Assembly: GCA_918807975.1 (NCBI GenBank)
Contig: OU964921.1
Coordinates: 21,416,498 to 21,480,497 of the forward strand
Reading direction: 5' to 3'
Length of the DNA: 64,000 nucleotides
From: Aplidium turbinatum
Lineage: Eukaryota > Chordata > Ascidiacea > Aplousobranchia > Polyclinidae
This document shows, piece by piece, positions 44,938-55,523 of this stretch. The translations under genes were made by a program, and so were the position numbers. Each line of letters begins with the position of its first letter. The first letter of the stretch is position 1. Below the pieces are notes generated by a model, which had not been told where the DNA came from, searched no databases, and saw nothing but the letters and a program-made list of their open reading frames with translations.

Positions 44938-47471
44938 CATTTTCCTTGATGTTCTTTAAAATTTTTGTCAGTTTGGAATAATGTTCCATTTTGCTCACTG
45001 CTCACAAAATTTTTGTTGGGTTTTGACCTTTGACCCTGGTTCACCCAAGGAGAAATTCTGAATTTTTCTGAAAAATTAGTAAATTTCGAAGTGGTTTAGC
45101 AGTATCTGGAGAGGATTTCTCAAAATTTGACCACGTGACTTTGACATCACTTCCCCTGTTAACTTCCACGTGGAACATCTTCACCCTACTCCAAGTCTGA
45201 GAGTCACTAATAGTGCATGCTTTTAGTGTCATTTTAGTTGATTTTACAGCCTTTTCGCGGTCAGTGAATCTATAACATAGAGTCATAGACCAACAAAAAA
45301 ATTTTGGCACAAAAGATGAGAGTCATTTTAGAGTATTTCAGGGCCCCTGATTCCGAAACTGCACTTAGTTTTTTCAAATTGGCTCTAGTTTTCGAGATAT
45401 TCGACAATGAAAATATTTTTGAAATCGTTTCTCAAAAGCTTTCAATTAGCAAATTACTTATTTTCAGCCCTGTTTACCATTATGATGTCATAATTGCACT
45501 TATCTAGTTCAATTGGTTCATATTGCACGAAAGTTCAAAACGCAAGCAAAGGTTGAAATGAACTGTGTTTAACGCAAGGGAGACATAAATACTCAATGAA
45601 AACAGTTGTGAATCAGTAGGCCTACATCACAAGAAAAATATCCCGAAAGTCATGTGTTTATGAATGCAGCTTTATATTGAAAAGGTAGGCCTACTGAAAT
45701 GGATGCTTGTACAAACGAAGCTTTATTCCAAGCCTTTGCTAAGGCCAAGAATTTTTTTCTGGTCTATAGGCTAAATAAATGGCATATAGGCTAATAAAAT
45801 ATGGCTTTGACAAGTAGGATGCTGCACAAACAACCCAGATATATTTTGCTGCATGAGGCAACGCAGATGACCAACACATTCTGCGATAGATACAGCGCTA
45901 TATGAAAACAAGCATTATTATTATTACTTTGACATGAAGCTGGGTGATCAAGATAAGTCCTGGGTTCCTCCTAAAGTATGCAAACATTGCACTCAAACCC
46001 GTTTCTGATGGGCTCAAGGCTAAGAAGTTCAGAGTGCCATGGCATAAAGAGAGCCGTGGAATCACCATGAAAATTGATACTTCTGCACGGTGAGGATGTT
46101 CGAAGGAAGTCGGAACATCATGTTTACATGGAGTGTGCAAGGCAGTCATTGCATGGATGTTGCTATTTCTGTTTTTTGTTTGCCCTCTCTAGTTTCAAGT
46201 GGTGATTTGCTTGAAACAATAGGAAAACGGGCATGACTGAGAGTAACCTCAATAACTTCAGTAATGTTTTGGAGCAAGGTCAAGTTTTTTTCTCAAAACC
46301 ATTTCTACCACCTACTGTAGTAGTTAAAGATTTAGTTATCAAAAGTGGTAGCTGCAATCTTGGCTCCTCATCTCGATAAACATGACATTCTTGACTCCAA
46401 GGCCAAGATTACGTTCTTCGGAAGCAAGGATAAAATTCTAAGCAGCTACTTTATTGAAGAACATAACTTTGTATTCTGTAATTATATAAATGGCCTTCAA
46501 ACCTTGATGGGTGTTGCTCAGTAGGCCAATCATAATAAAGAGTTGCGTTTGTTCATCGATAGCTTTGTTTTGTTTATTTGTCTAGTTTGTTAAGCAAAAC
46601 AATGTATGCATTTTGTTTGTACTTAGTAGCTTACTTAGTAAGTCTGAGACTGTTGAAATCAACAAATATATTAATGCAAAACGCAAGTTATATATTCTAC
46701 ATCTTGTATCCTCAGGCTTGCTTCACATCATATTTTGATTGTTAGTAGGCCAGTAAACGTTAAATAGCTGTTTGTTTGGGTTGTAATCAGCGTGATTGGT
46801 TCCAAATAGCGTTTACACAACTCAGAAATGTGCCTGGGATTACTTCCAGTTTTGTCTATGTAGTAAACGACACGACATTAAATCTATAGGGACTCAAAAT
46901 TGCAAAAAAAAAAATTTTTGCTGTAACTCAAAATCTAAAGCCAATTCGAGAAAACTTAGTGCATTTTTAGAATCAGGGGCCTCGAAATACCTTAAAATGA
47001 CTCTCACATGTCTTTATATAAAAAAAGTTTTGTTGGCCTGTGAAAATCGATAAACATCGTCAAATGATTCAAGAAACTGAAAGCAGTAGATATTTATTAC
47101 GTGAAGAGTGAACAAAGAAAATCATGTCTGGTGTGGTAGAATTCGACATTTTGAGAGTAATAGGCCTACATGTGTCAGTGTTCATGGAGTTGCTAATTAA
47201 ACCATTTTGCTTGCTACAAGTTTGTGTTACTGCCTCTTATTGTGTCCATTAAGATGCTAGAGTGCATTAGAAGATAGCGGGTGAGCAGTTTCAGGGATAA
47301 GCGAAAATTCGATATTTTGAAAAAATTCAAACCAAGTGAACCAGGGTCAAACGTTAATATTTTTTTGTGAAATTTGGTGTAGCAGATACATTTACCAAAA
47401 GGAACAATATTCCAAACTGACGAAAGATTTAAAAGAAAAAAATTTTTTTTTCGAGATTTTGCGCCAGCCTA
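44938..47471. mobile_element. Element with long imperfect TIRs, 8-bp TSD
   Basis: Ends TAGGGTGGCTC and GCGCCAGCCTA flanked by ATCCAGAT (44930-44937 and 47472-47479). TIRs extend inward imperfectly: CAGTTTGGAATAATGTTCC pairs with GGAACAATATTCCAAACTG, and 45285-45440 pairs with 46890-47045. Removing it restores the host reading FFNQMKQYPD-STKFL. It contains an N-terminal fragment of the KLGDQDKSW family and no transposase of its own. Probably a hAT-type non-autonomous element. Confidence 0.85.
45880..46150 (+). pseudogene. Second fragment of the KLGDQDKSW family
   Basis: The plus strand reads YYFDMKLGDQDKSWVPPKVC followed by KHC, matching the Cys-rich N-terminal segment at 29870-30241. Frame changes and a stop follow at once. 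It lies inside the 44938-47471 element. Confidence 0.65.
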
Positions 47472-49009
47472 ATCCAGATTCAACTAAGTTCTTAAGAAAT
47501 GATTATCTAGAACTTATAAATTTATGTGACTTGTATATGGGAACTACTTCTTCAGTTGGTGTTACATTGCAACCACCAGGAGCACTGCACCGAGCCAACT
47601 GGACGAGCAAGCTTATCTATTGTTCTTCTGGAAAATGAGATACTCAAATTGCAAAAGCCTTATGTAGTTTTGAGGCAGGATCAGCTGAAGAAGCTTAAAA
47701 GATTTGTTAAATTTGCTGTGTATATATGTTCCCTGGTGGCTTACATATCCTATCAGCAGAGCTGCTCCTTCAAATGATCTCAAATTTTTAAAAACATTGT
47801 CACAATACACTGACGCAGATTCTTTGGTGGCAAAAAGTACAAGGAAGGCATTTTTAAAACAACTCTGGTACATGACAGAAGAAATGGTTCCACTATCTCT
47901 CTTTAGTTCTGTTGTGTCCAACAGTGAAAGACAATCATTGCTCAGGCATTAATGCAGCAGCCAAAAAGTGATGGTATTTTCAAGAAAAGATTTGGAGTTG
48001 GATTTGGTAAACCGGTTTTTCCTGATCTTACACAATGTGCAAATGATAGAATGCTTTGCAGCTTCATAGGTCCCGATTCATGGAACTTCTTTCAACTGAT
48101 GAAGATCGATTCATTTTTTCTTAGCAAATCAGTGGATGAGTGGGGTCATGAACACTCATATGCAGAAGCAAAAAACAAAGTTGATCACTTCCATGTTGTT
48201 AATGATTCTGCAGAGCGAGGTGTCAAGTTGGCACATGACTTCCTTCCATCTGCTTGGCTTGAAGAACGCTACCAGAACATTCTTCAAGTTGTAAAAAATA
48301 CAAGGAAGTCATTGCATGTTGGTTGGCATGGATGTGTTGTGACCAATCAATTTTGAGTTAATAATTATCCAAAAATACACTTAATTATAGAAGATGAGTG
48401 TTCAAAGATATAATTTATTTGCAAAAAAACTCAAAATCAGTGACATAGGCAGTAATTTTTTCAAAATTTTTAAAGTATCGATATGATACAATCAAATACA
48501 AGTGTCAATTAATAAACATTTTCACAATTGAAAAACAACCATACAAAAATAACACCAATTTTTTTCATTTACGGGCGGTGAGTTGACATTTTTTCTTGAA
48601 AATAGTGAAATTACCGGTAAGCATTGAAAAATTCAAATTAAATCTGCTAGTTCAATTTTCAACCAATCTTGTTGAAATTGCACACAATGTGTTTTTTTAC
48701 CAAAAGGCACATATAAAAAAAAGTAGAAGTGAATTTGATGAAGTTTAGTTTTTTGAGGGGCGCCTGCAACACCCTACTGTGTACTGTGCAGATTTTTGCA
48801 GATACATTTCGTCAGCCATTAAAATAAGGTCTTTCGAAATTGCACCTTTTCTCTGTAGTACTTCTGCAGCTTTCAATGCATCTATGTTACCTTCTTTGAG
48901 TTTTGTTAATAAGCTGATTGAAGGAAAGGGAAATTTCTGAAGTAGCAGCTTATAGGCTTGGCATGATGAGTAACGAAGTAGCAATGAAAAGCGGTCTCGG
49001 ATCCATACA

Positions 49010-50105
49010 CATCGGCTTCGATCCAGGCATCATCAATCCCAGAGTTTTCTATGGAAGTACCAAGAGCTCTTTTTGCAGCCATCACAGCATGCAGCTAACC
49101 CAGTCTGGAAACAATTTCTCTTTTTTGGTCGACTTTTCAGGTCGACCTGTGCGTCTAGCAACTGCTCTGCCTTTTCGTGGAGGGCCATGTCAAAGGTTAT
49201 CAAAGTTGGTTACCCCTGACCAACGACTAACGTCTTCAGCTGGGATACTTGTAGAATCACAGTCAGCATAGTAGGCCACTCGTGAGCACTTCATGTAGCA
49301 GGGGCAGTGCACCAACGTAAGTGAGTGGTTGGCAAGATGAGATGAGTGACTTGTATCCTGCCCATCCGGGGATTTTGCTCTGTTCATCATTTTCTCTTGC
49401 TCTGGACAAAGTAGATGCTGTGACCCACCCTAACTGGGTCAGTTCATATGACTGAGCAACATCTGTTGTGTTGGCCTCAAACCTCCGCGCTCTGTTGTCA
49501 ATTTCTGGTTTTGGCTTGGCACATGGCTTAATGGGCACATGATATGGAAGGATTGATAAGTTCTTAGCTGCAGTAAGTTCGAGCTTTGGTGCGACTAGTT
49601 CTCCTGGAACATTTGCTTTCTGATACACTGCAGTGATTGTTCCATGTGTGGTGCCTTTCCAGTAGGCGGACAACAAATACGAATAAATACTTTTTTATTT
49701 CATTATTTTCATTTTTTATACTTAATTATGGACAAATACTTTTTTGTAGGCGGACAAATACGACGTAACACTGTATATAAGTAGTAATGTAACAAAATAT
49801 AATTTCGGCGGCCATTTTGAAAACTAATATGGTGGATAATTGCAAAGTGGTTAACGCTTGGTATCTAGGTATGCTTCTAATGTATTTCTTGACCCTTAAA
49901 ACATAGAATTAGCATGTTTGATAAAGTTTCTAAGTTTATTAGGAGCCGAGATATATCAAAATATATATTTTGCGGCGGCCATTTTGAAAATTCAAAATGG
50001 CGGCCACGCGGACATCTCTGCAAATGTAATCAACGTTTTTCGGAATCCTCATGGTCTAAGCTTTCCGAAAATGTATAGGTTTGCTAATCTTCAAAAATTT
50101 TGAAC
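49010..50105 (-). other. Block interrupting the P gene, with a protein fragment
   Basis: This stretch lies between two collinear parts of the P transposase gene (RFSLLLRYSSC on one side, SMLDNFPSYL on the other), so it is probably an insertion, though I found no clear TIR or TSD. A 137-codon minus-strand frame (49676-49263) holds PEIDNRARRFEANTTDVAQS and IPGWAGYKSLISSCQPLTYV followed by GALPLL. The phrase GWAGYNSLVS...VTIVGALPLI belongs to another widespread uncharacterised invertebrate family. A GCGGCCATTTTGAAAA phrase occurs twice (about 49807 and 49973). Confidence 0.5.
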
Positions 50106-50762
50106 GTAATTACATAACAAACCTGACTATTAGGTATGATGGGAAATTATCCAACATTGAAAATTTCGACAGTTTGCAATTTCCATTGTTTCGAAACCAT
50201 TCTGGCAGTGGCACGAGATGCATTTTAAATTGCAGTTCAACACTTAAATCTACATTAATCTTTATCACTCCATCCAAAACAGGAAAGCCAGACTGTTCAT
50301 CATAACTTAAATGAAAGTATACAACATGAGTAGCTTCTTTCTTAAACTGGTAGTTTGGAGGGGAATGTTTGTCTGATAGTTGATCAAAATTGTGTACTTT
50401 ATCTTTTTGTACGAATTTGTCCAGTTCATCATTTTGTAATATCCGCTGTTTTGGTGGAGGTCTAGATGCTAATGGAGTCCGAACTGTTGATGGTCGTTTT
50501 AGGGCAACACTTGTGTGAAGGGTGGGGAATGGATGCAGGTTCCAGTTTAATTTGTTTCTCTTGCCTTGAATCACATACTTGCTTTCAAAATGCATATGAC
50601 GAAACTTGAAGAAGGAGTCCAGTTTAAATGATTAACAAACTGACACCATTTTGACAAAAGGTCAGTTTTTTTTAAGGGAAAGCGAAAAGAAGATGTACTT
50701 TCTGTGGTGTTATCATATCCAGAATTACAACCACAAACAACGCCTTTATTTACCATTCTCAC

Positions 50763-51640
50763 ATATTAAATAAACATGCTGCAAGATTAAGCAACAAATC
50801 AATTAAAAGTGATCTAAAAAGAAAATGATTAGATTTGCTTTTGCCTGCAAGTTCTTACATTGCAAGGTATAGCATTGAATTTATGAAAAATTTGCATATT
50901 TTGGTTAGCTGCAACTGGTCAGGAATGGCTAAAGTATTCTTCAACTAGGATCAGGACATTCAGTTGCAACCGACTTGTTGTAGGGACACCTGACAGTGAA
51001 ACAATTTGCAAAAAATTCCACTTTATTAATTAAACATACAGATGTGTTTGTTTACTAGTGCTTCGCTGTGCTGTAAAAGTTACTCCTAGACACTCTGTGA
51101 CGCAAAAGTTAACAACATCGATGTGATGTTACCAGTACTTGTAATGTACTGAACGTTAGCATAATCTTTCTACGAATTGGCTATTTTACCCACATGTTGC
51201 CATGGTCACAATCAGGTGTTGCCAGAGTTCGGATTAAAGTTAGGAAGGGTTAAGGTAAGGGTTAGAGTTAGGAATAAGATTAGGGTTTTGATCTTTGCCC
51301 AGGACTAAAAAAGTTTCTAAAATACAATTTTTTGTTTTCAACAGCTTTAAACTTTTCTCAAATTAGGGCAGAATTTCTTATCTGCAGGGTTCGACCTTAA
51401 CTTTTATTCGCACTGGCCAACCGGACCAGTGGCTCACCATTTGCACTGGTCAGCATGAGATCGTACTGGTCTGTCCCGTTTACTGATAAAAACAAGATTG
51501 TCGTGGGAAGCACGAGGCCAACCCAGGGAAAACCACCATAAAACGACAATAATGAATGGTGGCAATTACATGGAAATATACAATGGCAATAATAGTAACA
51601 ACAGTTTATGTAGGCAAGACATTCAATCTACGTTGAGTCT
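50763..51640. other. Noncoding stretch with telomere-like motifs and an orphan TE end
   Basis: No gene. At 51239-51292 there are degenerate TTAGGG-like units (GGGTTAAGG, AAGGGTTAGAG, AGATTAGGG). At 51385-51480 CAGGGTTCGACCTTAACTTT followed by ACTGGCC/GGACCAGTGG units resembles the end of the element at 33101-34707. Confidence 0.6.
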
Positions 51641-53216
51641 TCAATCTACTTGGGGCTCTTCTTCAATTTCTGAATCCGATGATGGGTCATAATCGGAATC
51701 TGATGACGTGGCCACAATTGGAATCCGATGTGTGTTTGTCTGGCCTTGTAAACACATAGCCAGTGTTCCTCTATTAGTTTTTGTCGAGGCATAATGTCTC
51801 TCCAATTCATACTCTTCTTCATTTTTTTTTACATTGTCTTCACTAATGAAGAACCGAATGTTTTTGATGTTTTGTTGTTGCCCATTCAAAACATCTGCAA
51901 TGGTGTCAAAATATGGATTGCATTGGGGGCCTGAAGACTTGCGCAATGCGCATGCTGTAAGACGCTTGACAGTGCCTCCAATTCCGTCACATGGGCTTTT
52001 CCCATGGGAAGTGGCAAAATAGTGCCATTCAGCAGAAATGCCAAAGTCATGTTTGTGATAGCACTGGTTGGTGAAGTTCTTATAATTTTTAGATTGTGAA
52101 GCTGCACTATCGCTAAAATATATTACTTTGTGCAGATTCGGGATAAACTGTTTTAGATGAGGTAACAAACGTGATTGAAAACAATGAACTGCAGTTGGGT
52201 CATCCTTAAGGCAATCTGAAATTGCGGACAGGCTGAGGCACTTTAGTTTCTGTGCATCTTTGTAGTAAACCACAAATGGATGAAGGGTTGCTTGGCTGTT
52301 ATCCCAGTGATGACCTTGCACAGCATCTTGGACAATGCAACTATAGTTCTCTGAAAAGTCCAAGAGATCAATTGCTGTAGCAAGTGCAAGATCTTCCTTC
52401 AGTGATCTCAGTAAAGGTGCCTGTGCTTTCATAATGAAATGATGTTGTCGCAAGTGATCAAATAATAAACACACTATTTCTATAAATTCCTGGACTGAAT
52501 TTTGCATCGACACAAAGTGTTGTCCTGTCAGTGTGCTACTGTGCACCCATTGTTTGTAAGAAATGGTATCATCAACATCAAAGTCTTTTTTTTTCAAATA
52601 TATATATCGTTTAAGTAAGCTTGCAGTCCTTCCTTTCCTGGGCATGAGTCACAAAAATGGATCATGCATTCCCTTACATTAGTGCTGCAGACCAAGTGTT
52701 GCAATAACTCCTAGTAATTTTCTTGAATTGGAATAGCTTGAATGAGTGATTTAGCATTTTGATGTGACTCACACACACAAACACAATGCATACCTGAACT
52801 GCTCACTGGTAGACACCACTTTGGCCGAAGTTCACAAAACTCGGAGAAACCAATTTGTTCATTTGTGTGGTGCTTAAAAGCTGCATGCAATTCCCTCATG
52901 TTGGCGAGAAGAAGCCTCTTTTGCATTTGTACCTTTTTTCCTTCACTTTTACCGATACAAAATCTTTTTTTCCAGGGCACATTGTTGAATAATCATTCGA
53001 TTGGTAAAAGCTAATAACATGGCTAACAAGTTCTTTCGAAAGCCCATGCCCTTTTTTCACTTCCGGTTCTGAAAGAATTCCTTTTTCCTCCCTCATTTTT
53101 TTAGCTTCTGTAACCACCCATCTAGTGATCCCGAATTCCTTAGCAGTCTGACGCACACTCCAAGTTTTAGGAGCTAAGGTACCTAGTTTGATCTTCTCTC
53201 TTCGGAGATGGGTCAT
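51641..53216 (-). pseudogene. Transposase-like gene (DGIGGTVKR family)
   Basis: Three minus-strand frames in order. 53216-52896 is a helix-turn-helix-like N-terminus (TWSVRQTAKEFGITRWVVTE) ending in STMCPGKKDFVSVK. 52980-52711 has RELHAAFKHHTNEQIGFSEF and LRPKWCLPVSSSGMHCVCVC. 52645-51641 (334 codons) contains D96 in DFSENYSCIVQDAVQGHHWD, D179 in YFSDSAASQSKNYKNF, and D220 in HGKSPCDGIGGTVKR, ending with an acidic tail. The spaced acidic residues would suit an RNase H-like nuclease; that is inference. I know the family only as uncharacterised proteins common in cnidarian and other invertebrate genomes. Frame changes near 52.93 and 52.68 kb break it, and the C-terminal module may be the one at 38174-38664. 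Confidence 0.75.
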
Positions 53217-53246
53217 GCGTTTCTGTTTAATGAGCAGTTTAAGTCA

Positions 53247-53404
53247 CTCCTATTCTTTGCATTTGTCGCACTCATCATTTTCAGATTCTGATAAAGTTGA
53301 CAAGGGTACATCCAAACCAAACTCCTATTCTTTGCATTTGTCGACAAATTGTCGCACTCATCATTTTCAGATTCTGATAAAGTTGACAAGGGTACATCCA
53401 AACC
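53247..53404. repeat. Tandem duplication of about 80 bp
   Basis: CTCCTATTCTTTGCATTTGT ... GACAAGGGTACATCCAAACC occurs at about 53247-53326 and again at 53329-53404, the second with a small extra TCGACAAATTG. It lies just upstream of the preceding gene and seems to be noncoding. Confidence 0.8.
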
Positions 53405-53960
53405 TTTTGTGGCCAAATGACTATTGACTATCTTTCACTTTTTTCCTAAATACACCCTAGGACCCTAAGCATTGTTCACTGCTTGGTGAGAGTGGTGTAC
53501 CAACAACCGCACAATTGGAATATTGATTTGAACTATGTATTTTACATAATGCAGAATTATAGTTCAAACTGAAAACAATTTATTTTTTGAAAACGGATAG
53601 ATCATTTTTCTACAATTTTATCTGTACATAATTAGCTTATTGCTTACGGGCAGCTCTCGAAATTAGCTTCCATCTACGATGGCAAAAACATTGTCGTCGC
53701 CAAATCGACAAACCTTGGATTGCGGCGGCAATTGCCGTATGCTTTAATCAAACAAAATTTTATGCGCTTCTTCATCGCATGTCACAGTGATTGTCACACG
53801 GCGGTAGCCCAGAGCATCACGCAAGCTATTTTATGTTCTGACAATGCTCAGGTGAACTGTAAAAAGTTTGCAACCTTATAAATACTGGCTTAATTGTTAC
53901 GCAAACGTTATTCTTTCATCAAATGCTTATTGTTTACCGGTGTCGTTGCGAATATAAATC
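53405..53960. promoter_or_regulatory. Noncoding stretch with a TATA-like site before a short ORF
   Basis: No gene. Near 53877 CTTATAAATACTGG resembles a TATA box about 85 bp upstream of the ATG at 53961. Weak evidence, based on position only. Confidence 0.3.
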
Positions 53961-54210
53961 ATGGTAATGGAAGATACAGTTAAAAAGTGGAATTTACCTG
54001 CTATAGGTTATCAAACAGAGGGAACAGAAGGAAACGTTAGTGTGGTATTTTGCAAAATTTGTAAAGAATTTTATGACGGAAACAAATCGGAATTAGAAAA
54101 GCTACGGGGTCAAGTTAAAAAAAGTTGTGCAAAATTGGATAAATGGTTCTTTTGCAATAAAGCGCTGAACAAGTATTGTGGTCCAAGCTATTCAATACAC
54201 AAAGTTCTTC
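53961..54210 (+). CDS. Possible zinc-finger N-terminus of a TE protein
   Basis: The frame begins MVMEDTVKKWNLPAIGYQTE and contains VSVVFCKICKEFYDGNK, one CxxC pair, then a basic stretch KLRGQVKKSCAKLDKW. The part after about 54165 belongs to an inverted repeat, and the frame then runs into a LINE tail, so only the first 70 or so residues may be native. It resembles the N-terminal finger region of hAT/ZMYM-type TE proteins but I cannot place it. Confidence 0.35.
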
Positions 54211-54640
54211 TTCTTCTTCTTTCGTATGTGAGGTTGTTTTTGGACTACATTTCATTGGGGTCAAATGTCCGGGCATTCTTCGAGCAGCCACTTGATTGTA
54301 GAGTCCTCCAGCGTTGACAGGCCAACTGCCCTTGGAGGAGTAAACGTCGGGCAGTGGTATAGGATGTGATCTGCTGTCTGTTCCTCTGCACCACAGTTGC
54401 ATGTCGCAGATGTTGATAGGCCCCATTTGTGCATCAAGTAAGCGAAGCGCCCAACACCCGTGCGGAGGCGATTCAACCGTACCCAGGCAGGTCGGCTAAG
54501 CTCCTTTCCTGGTGGCATGGGTCCAGCGTCGGGTCCAACTAACTTGTATAACTGGTTAGTTTCAAGGTAAAAATGAAACTAAACAAACAAGCAAGCAAAC
54601 AAAGAAAAAAACGAATAAATCAGTAATAGGTAGTAGCAGC
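54165..54640. repeat. Left arm of an inverted repeat, interrupted by a LINE tail
   Basis: GAACAAGTATTGTGGTCCAA ... CAATACACAAAGTTC, then after the LINE ... AACTTGTATAACTGGTTAGT to CAGTAATAGGTAGTAGCA, is the reverse complement of 55950-56128. The uninterrupted right arm (GTTAGTTTATGAACTTTG) shows the state before LINE insertion. Confidence 0.85.
54208..54540 (-). mobile_element. 5'-truncated LINE tail
   Basis: The minus strand encodes the C-terminal end of a LINE ORF2: LSRPAWVRLNRLRTGVGRFA, KWGLSTSATCNCGAEEQTAD, HILYHCPTF, TIKWLLEECPDI and stop. The Cys-His motif CNCG...DHILYHC is typical of the C-terminus of Jockey/CR1-like LINEs. A GAA repeat (TTCTTCTTCTTCTT on the plus strand, 54208-54221) forms the 3' tail. 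The empty site in the opposite repeat arm suggests a few target bases were lost on insertion. Confidence 0.9.
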
Positions 54641-54820
54641 ATCACAGCAGAAGATGCTCTGTTGGCCACAAGACTCAAGAATGAGTACTGGGTACCATTT
54701 CTGGATATTTTGTGTAGAATAAGTCCTCTACAGCTGCAAGGGCATGGTGGCAGACAGTGTAGATTAAACACAATGGACTATGATCGAATTATGAATATTT
54801 TGCCATCACACTGCAAATAA
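54640..54820 (+). pseudogene. C-terminal module related to that at 38174-38664
   Basis: The plus strand reads KNEYWVPFLDILCRISPLQL, then QGHGGQRCRLNTMDYDRIMN and ILPSHCK followed by a stop at 54818-54820. It aligns by eye with CWVPFQHIICCVGVPETYRF ... RKYKLNQKDYENVLTLLSQ at 38.2 kb: WVPF, a hydrophobic strand, then a Y/R-LN-xDY motif. The N-terminal part of the gene is not recognisable, so this is an orphan end. Confidence 0.55.
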
Positions 54821-55523
54821 ATTGTATGATAATGACTTGCCACAATCTTTTGTGTCCGTTACTTTACTTCCAGTGTTTAAGTCTTATGTAAGATGTTCTG
54901 ACTTGCAAATCTCAGTGTTAATTTTTTTATTATTCCTGGCCGGGGATGTCCTGTGACAAATATATCCTGTACACTTATGGAGTTATACGGTATATATTAT
55001 TTTGCTGTACAATATTCTTTGCCTCATACTGTTGAATGTGCTTTGCTAACTACAGTACCACACTTGCTTTGTTGTGTTAATGCTGCTTTATTTTACTGTT
55101 ACCAGCTCAATGCGCTGTTGAGCAAGGCATTTAAAGATAATTATGCTCAAACACGGAAAAGCCAAGCTATCTACCCGTTGTGATGGTTATGCTATGACCT
55201 TAAAAAGTCAACAGTAAATAGCAGAGATTCACAAAAACATGAAACAATACAACTCTCATGTTTTGACTTAGTTATTGCTGTGATTTGTGACCTTTTCTTG
55301 TATTGTTTTGAACTTATCAACTACTGTTTTTTTATCGCATGTAACATTGTAATTGTGTCTTGGTGGAATTCCTTTCACCATTGTGATGTACGTAAATATA
55401 AAAATGCTGCCTGGCGAAAAAGTAAACATCCCGCAAACTTTATTATTTCATAAGCATTTTGTCTATTTTTAGTTGCTGCCATTGCTGATATCAATTGTAT
55501 GTATATAGTATACGAATTGTTAT
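54821..55523. other. Noncoding stretch
   Basis: AT-rich. I see no gene, TIR or repeat that I can support. Confidence 0.4.

Larger units (their letters stand above)
43418..48356 (+). pseudogene. Uncharacterised large transposase-like protein of the 5.8-kb element
   Basis: Frames in order: 43418-43948 (LPTYRQVILSFLSFLEEMEE; KLQLTFPFWPRDAIERIPIE), 44017-44385 (basic/acidic linker, GLVATSISNKITPNGLSTII), then 44398-44930 over two frames (MVFDTASSNTGHKTGACIQL, VWSDLKIESSKGPNISMFER, LSLFFNQMKQYPD). After the nested element it resumes at 47480 (STKFLRNDYLELINLCDLYM, PPGALHRANWTSKL), then 47704-48356 (WYMTEEMVPLSLFSSVVS, IGPDSWNFFQLMKID, VNDSAERGVKLAHDFLP, QNILQVVKNTRKS). I recognise the order MVFDTTASNTG ... 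GALHKARW ... EEMVPLSLF ... ERGVKL as a family widespread in invertebrate genomes and normally annotated only as uncharacterised. The Asp in VFDTASSNTG and acidic residues later could be catalytic. At least four frame breaks plus one insertion: dead copy. Confidence 0.75.
42941..48776 (+). mobile_element. 5.8-kb DNA transposon, 8-bp TSD, unnamed transposase family
   Basis: TIRs TAGGGTGTTGCAGGCGCC and GGCGCCTGCAACACCCTA, TSD CTGTGTAC at 42933-42940 and 48777-48784, inserted in the P transposase gene. The subterminal regions share CCAAAAGG-type motifs (CCTTTTGGCATA near 43005, CCAAAAGGCACAT near 48702). The plus strand carries a large gene (43418-48356) broken by a nested 2.5-kb element. TIR and TSD resemble hAT, but the protein lacks the usual hAT landmarks as far as I can see. 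Confidence 0.92.
39220..50762 (-). pseudogene. P-superfamily (THAP) transposase gene in four pieces
   Basis: Minus strand. The THAP zinc finger is at 50762-50560: CGCNSGYDN, FRFPLKKTDLLSKWCQFVN, NWTPSSSFVIC, then HFESKYVIQGKRNKLNWN after a frame change. The N-terminal region goes on to 50110 (KFSMLDNFPSYL). It resumes at about 49005 (RFSLLLRYSSCQAYKLLLQK) with LMADEMYLQK, the first catalytic Asp. After the 5.8-kb insertion, 42940-42840 reads GGQYVGTNEKGELYKSVVVF. After the hAT, 40726-40250 has IKACPETKVSGRW and VTDNHPANVAAF, the second Asp. The last part, 40083-39220, includes GRFQSDPIEKRLSQYRQMNG. P transposases use GTP in cut-and-paste transposition. The pieces are collinear, so one copy was split by three insertions. 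It also has a few frame changes (for example between 40250 and 40083). Ends and TSD were not found. Confidence 0.93.

Noticed and set aside
51239-51292. Interstitial telomere
   Set aside because: The TTAGGG-like units are few and degenerate; more likely a minor simple repeat.
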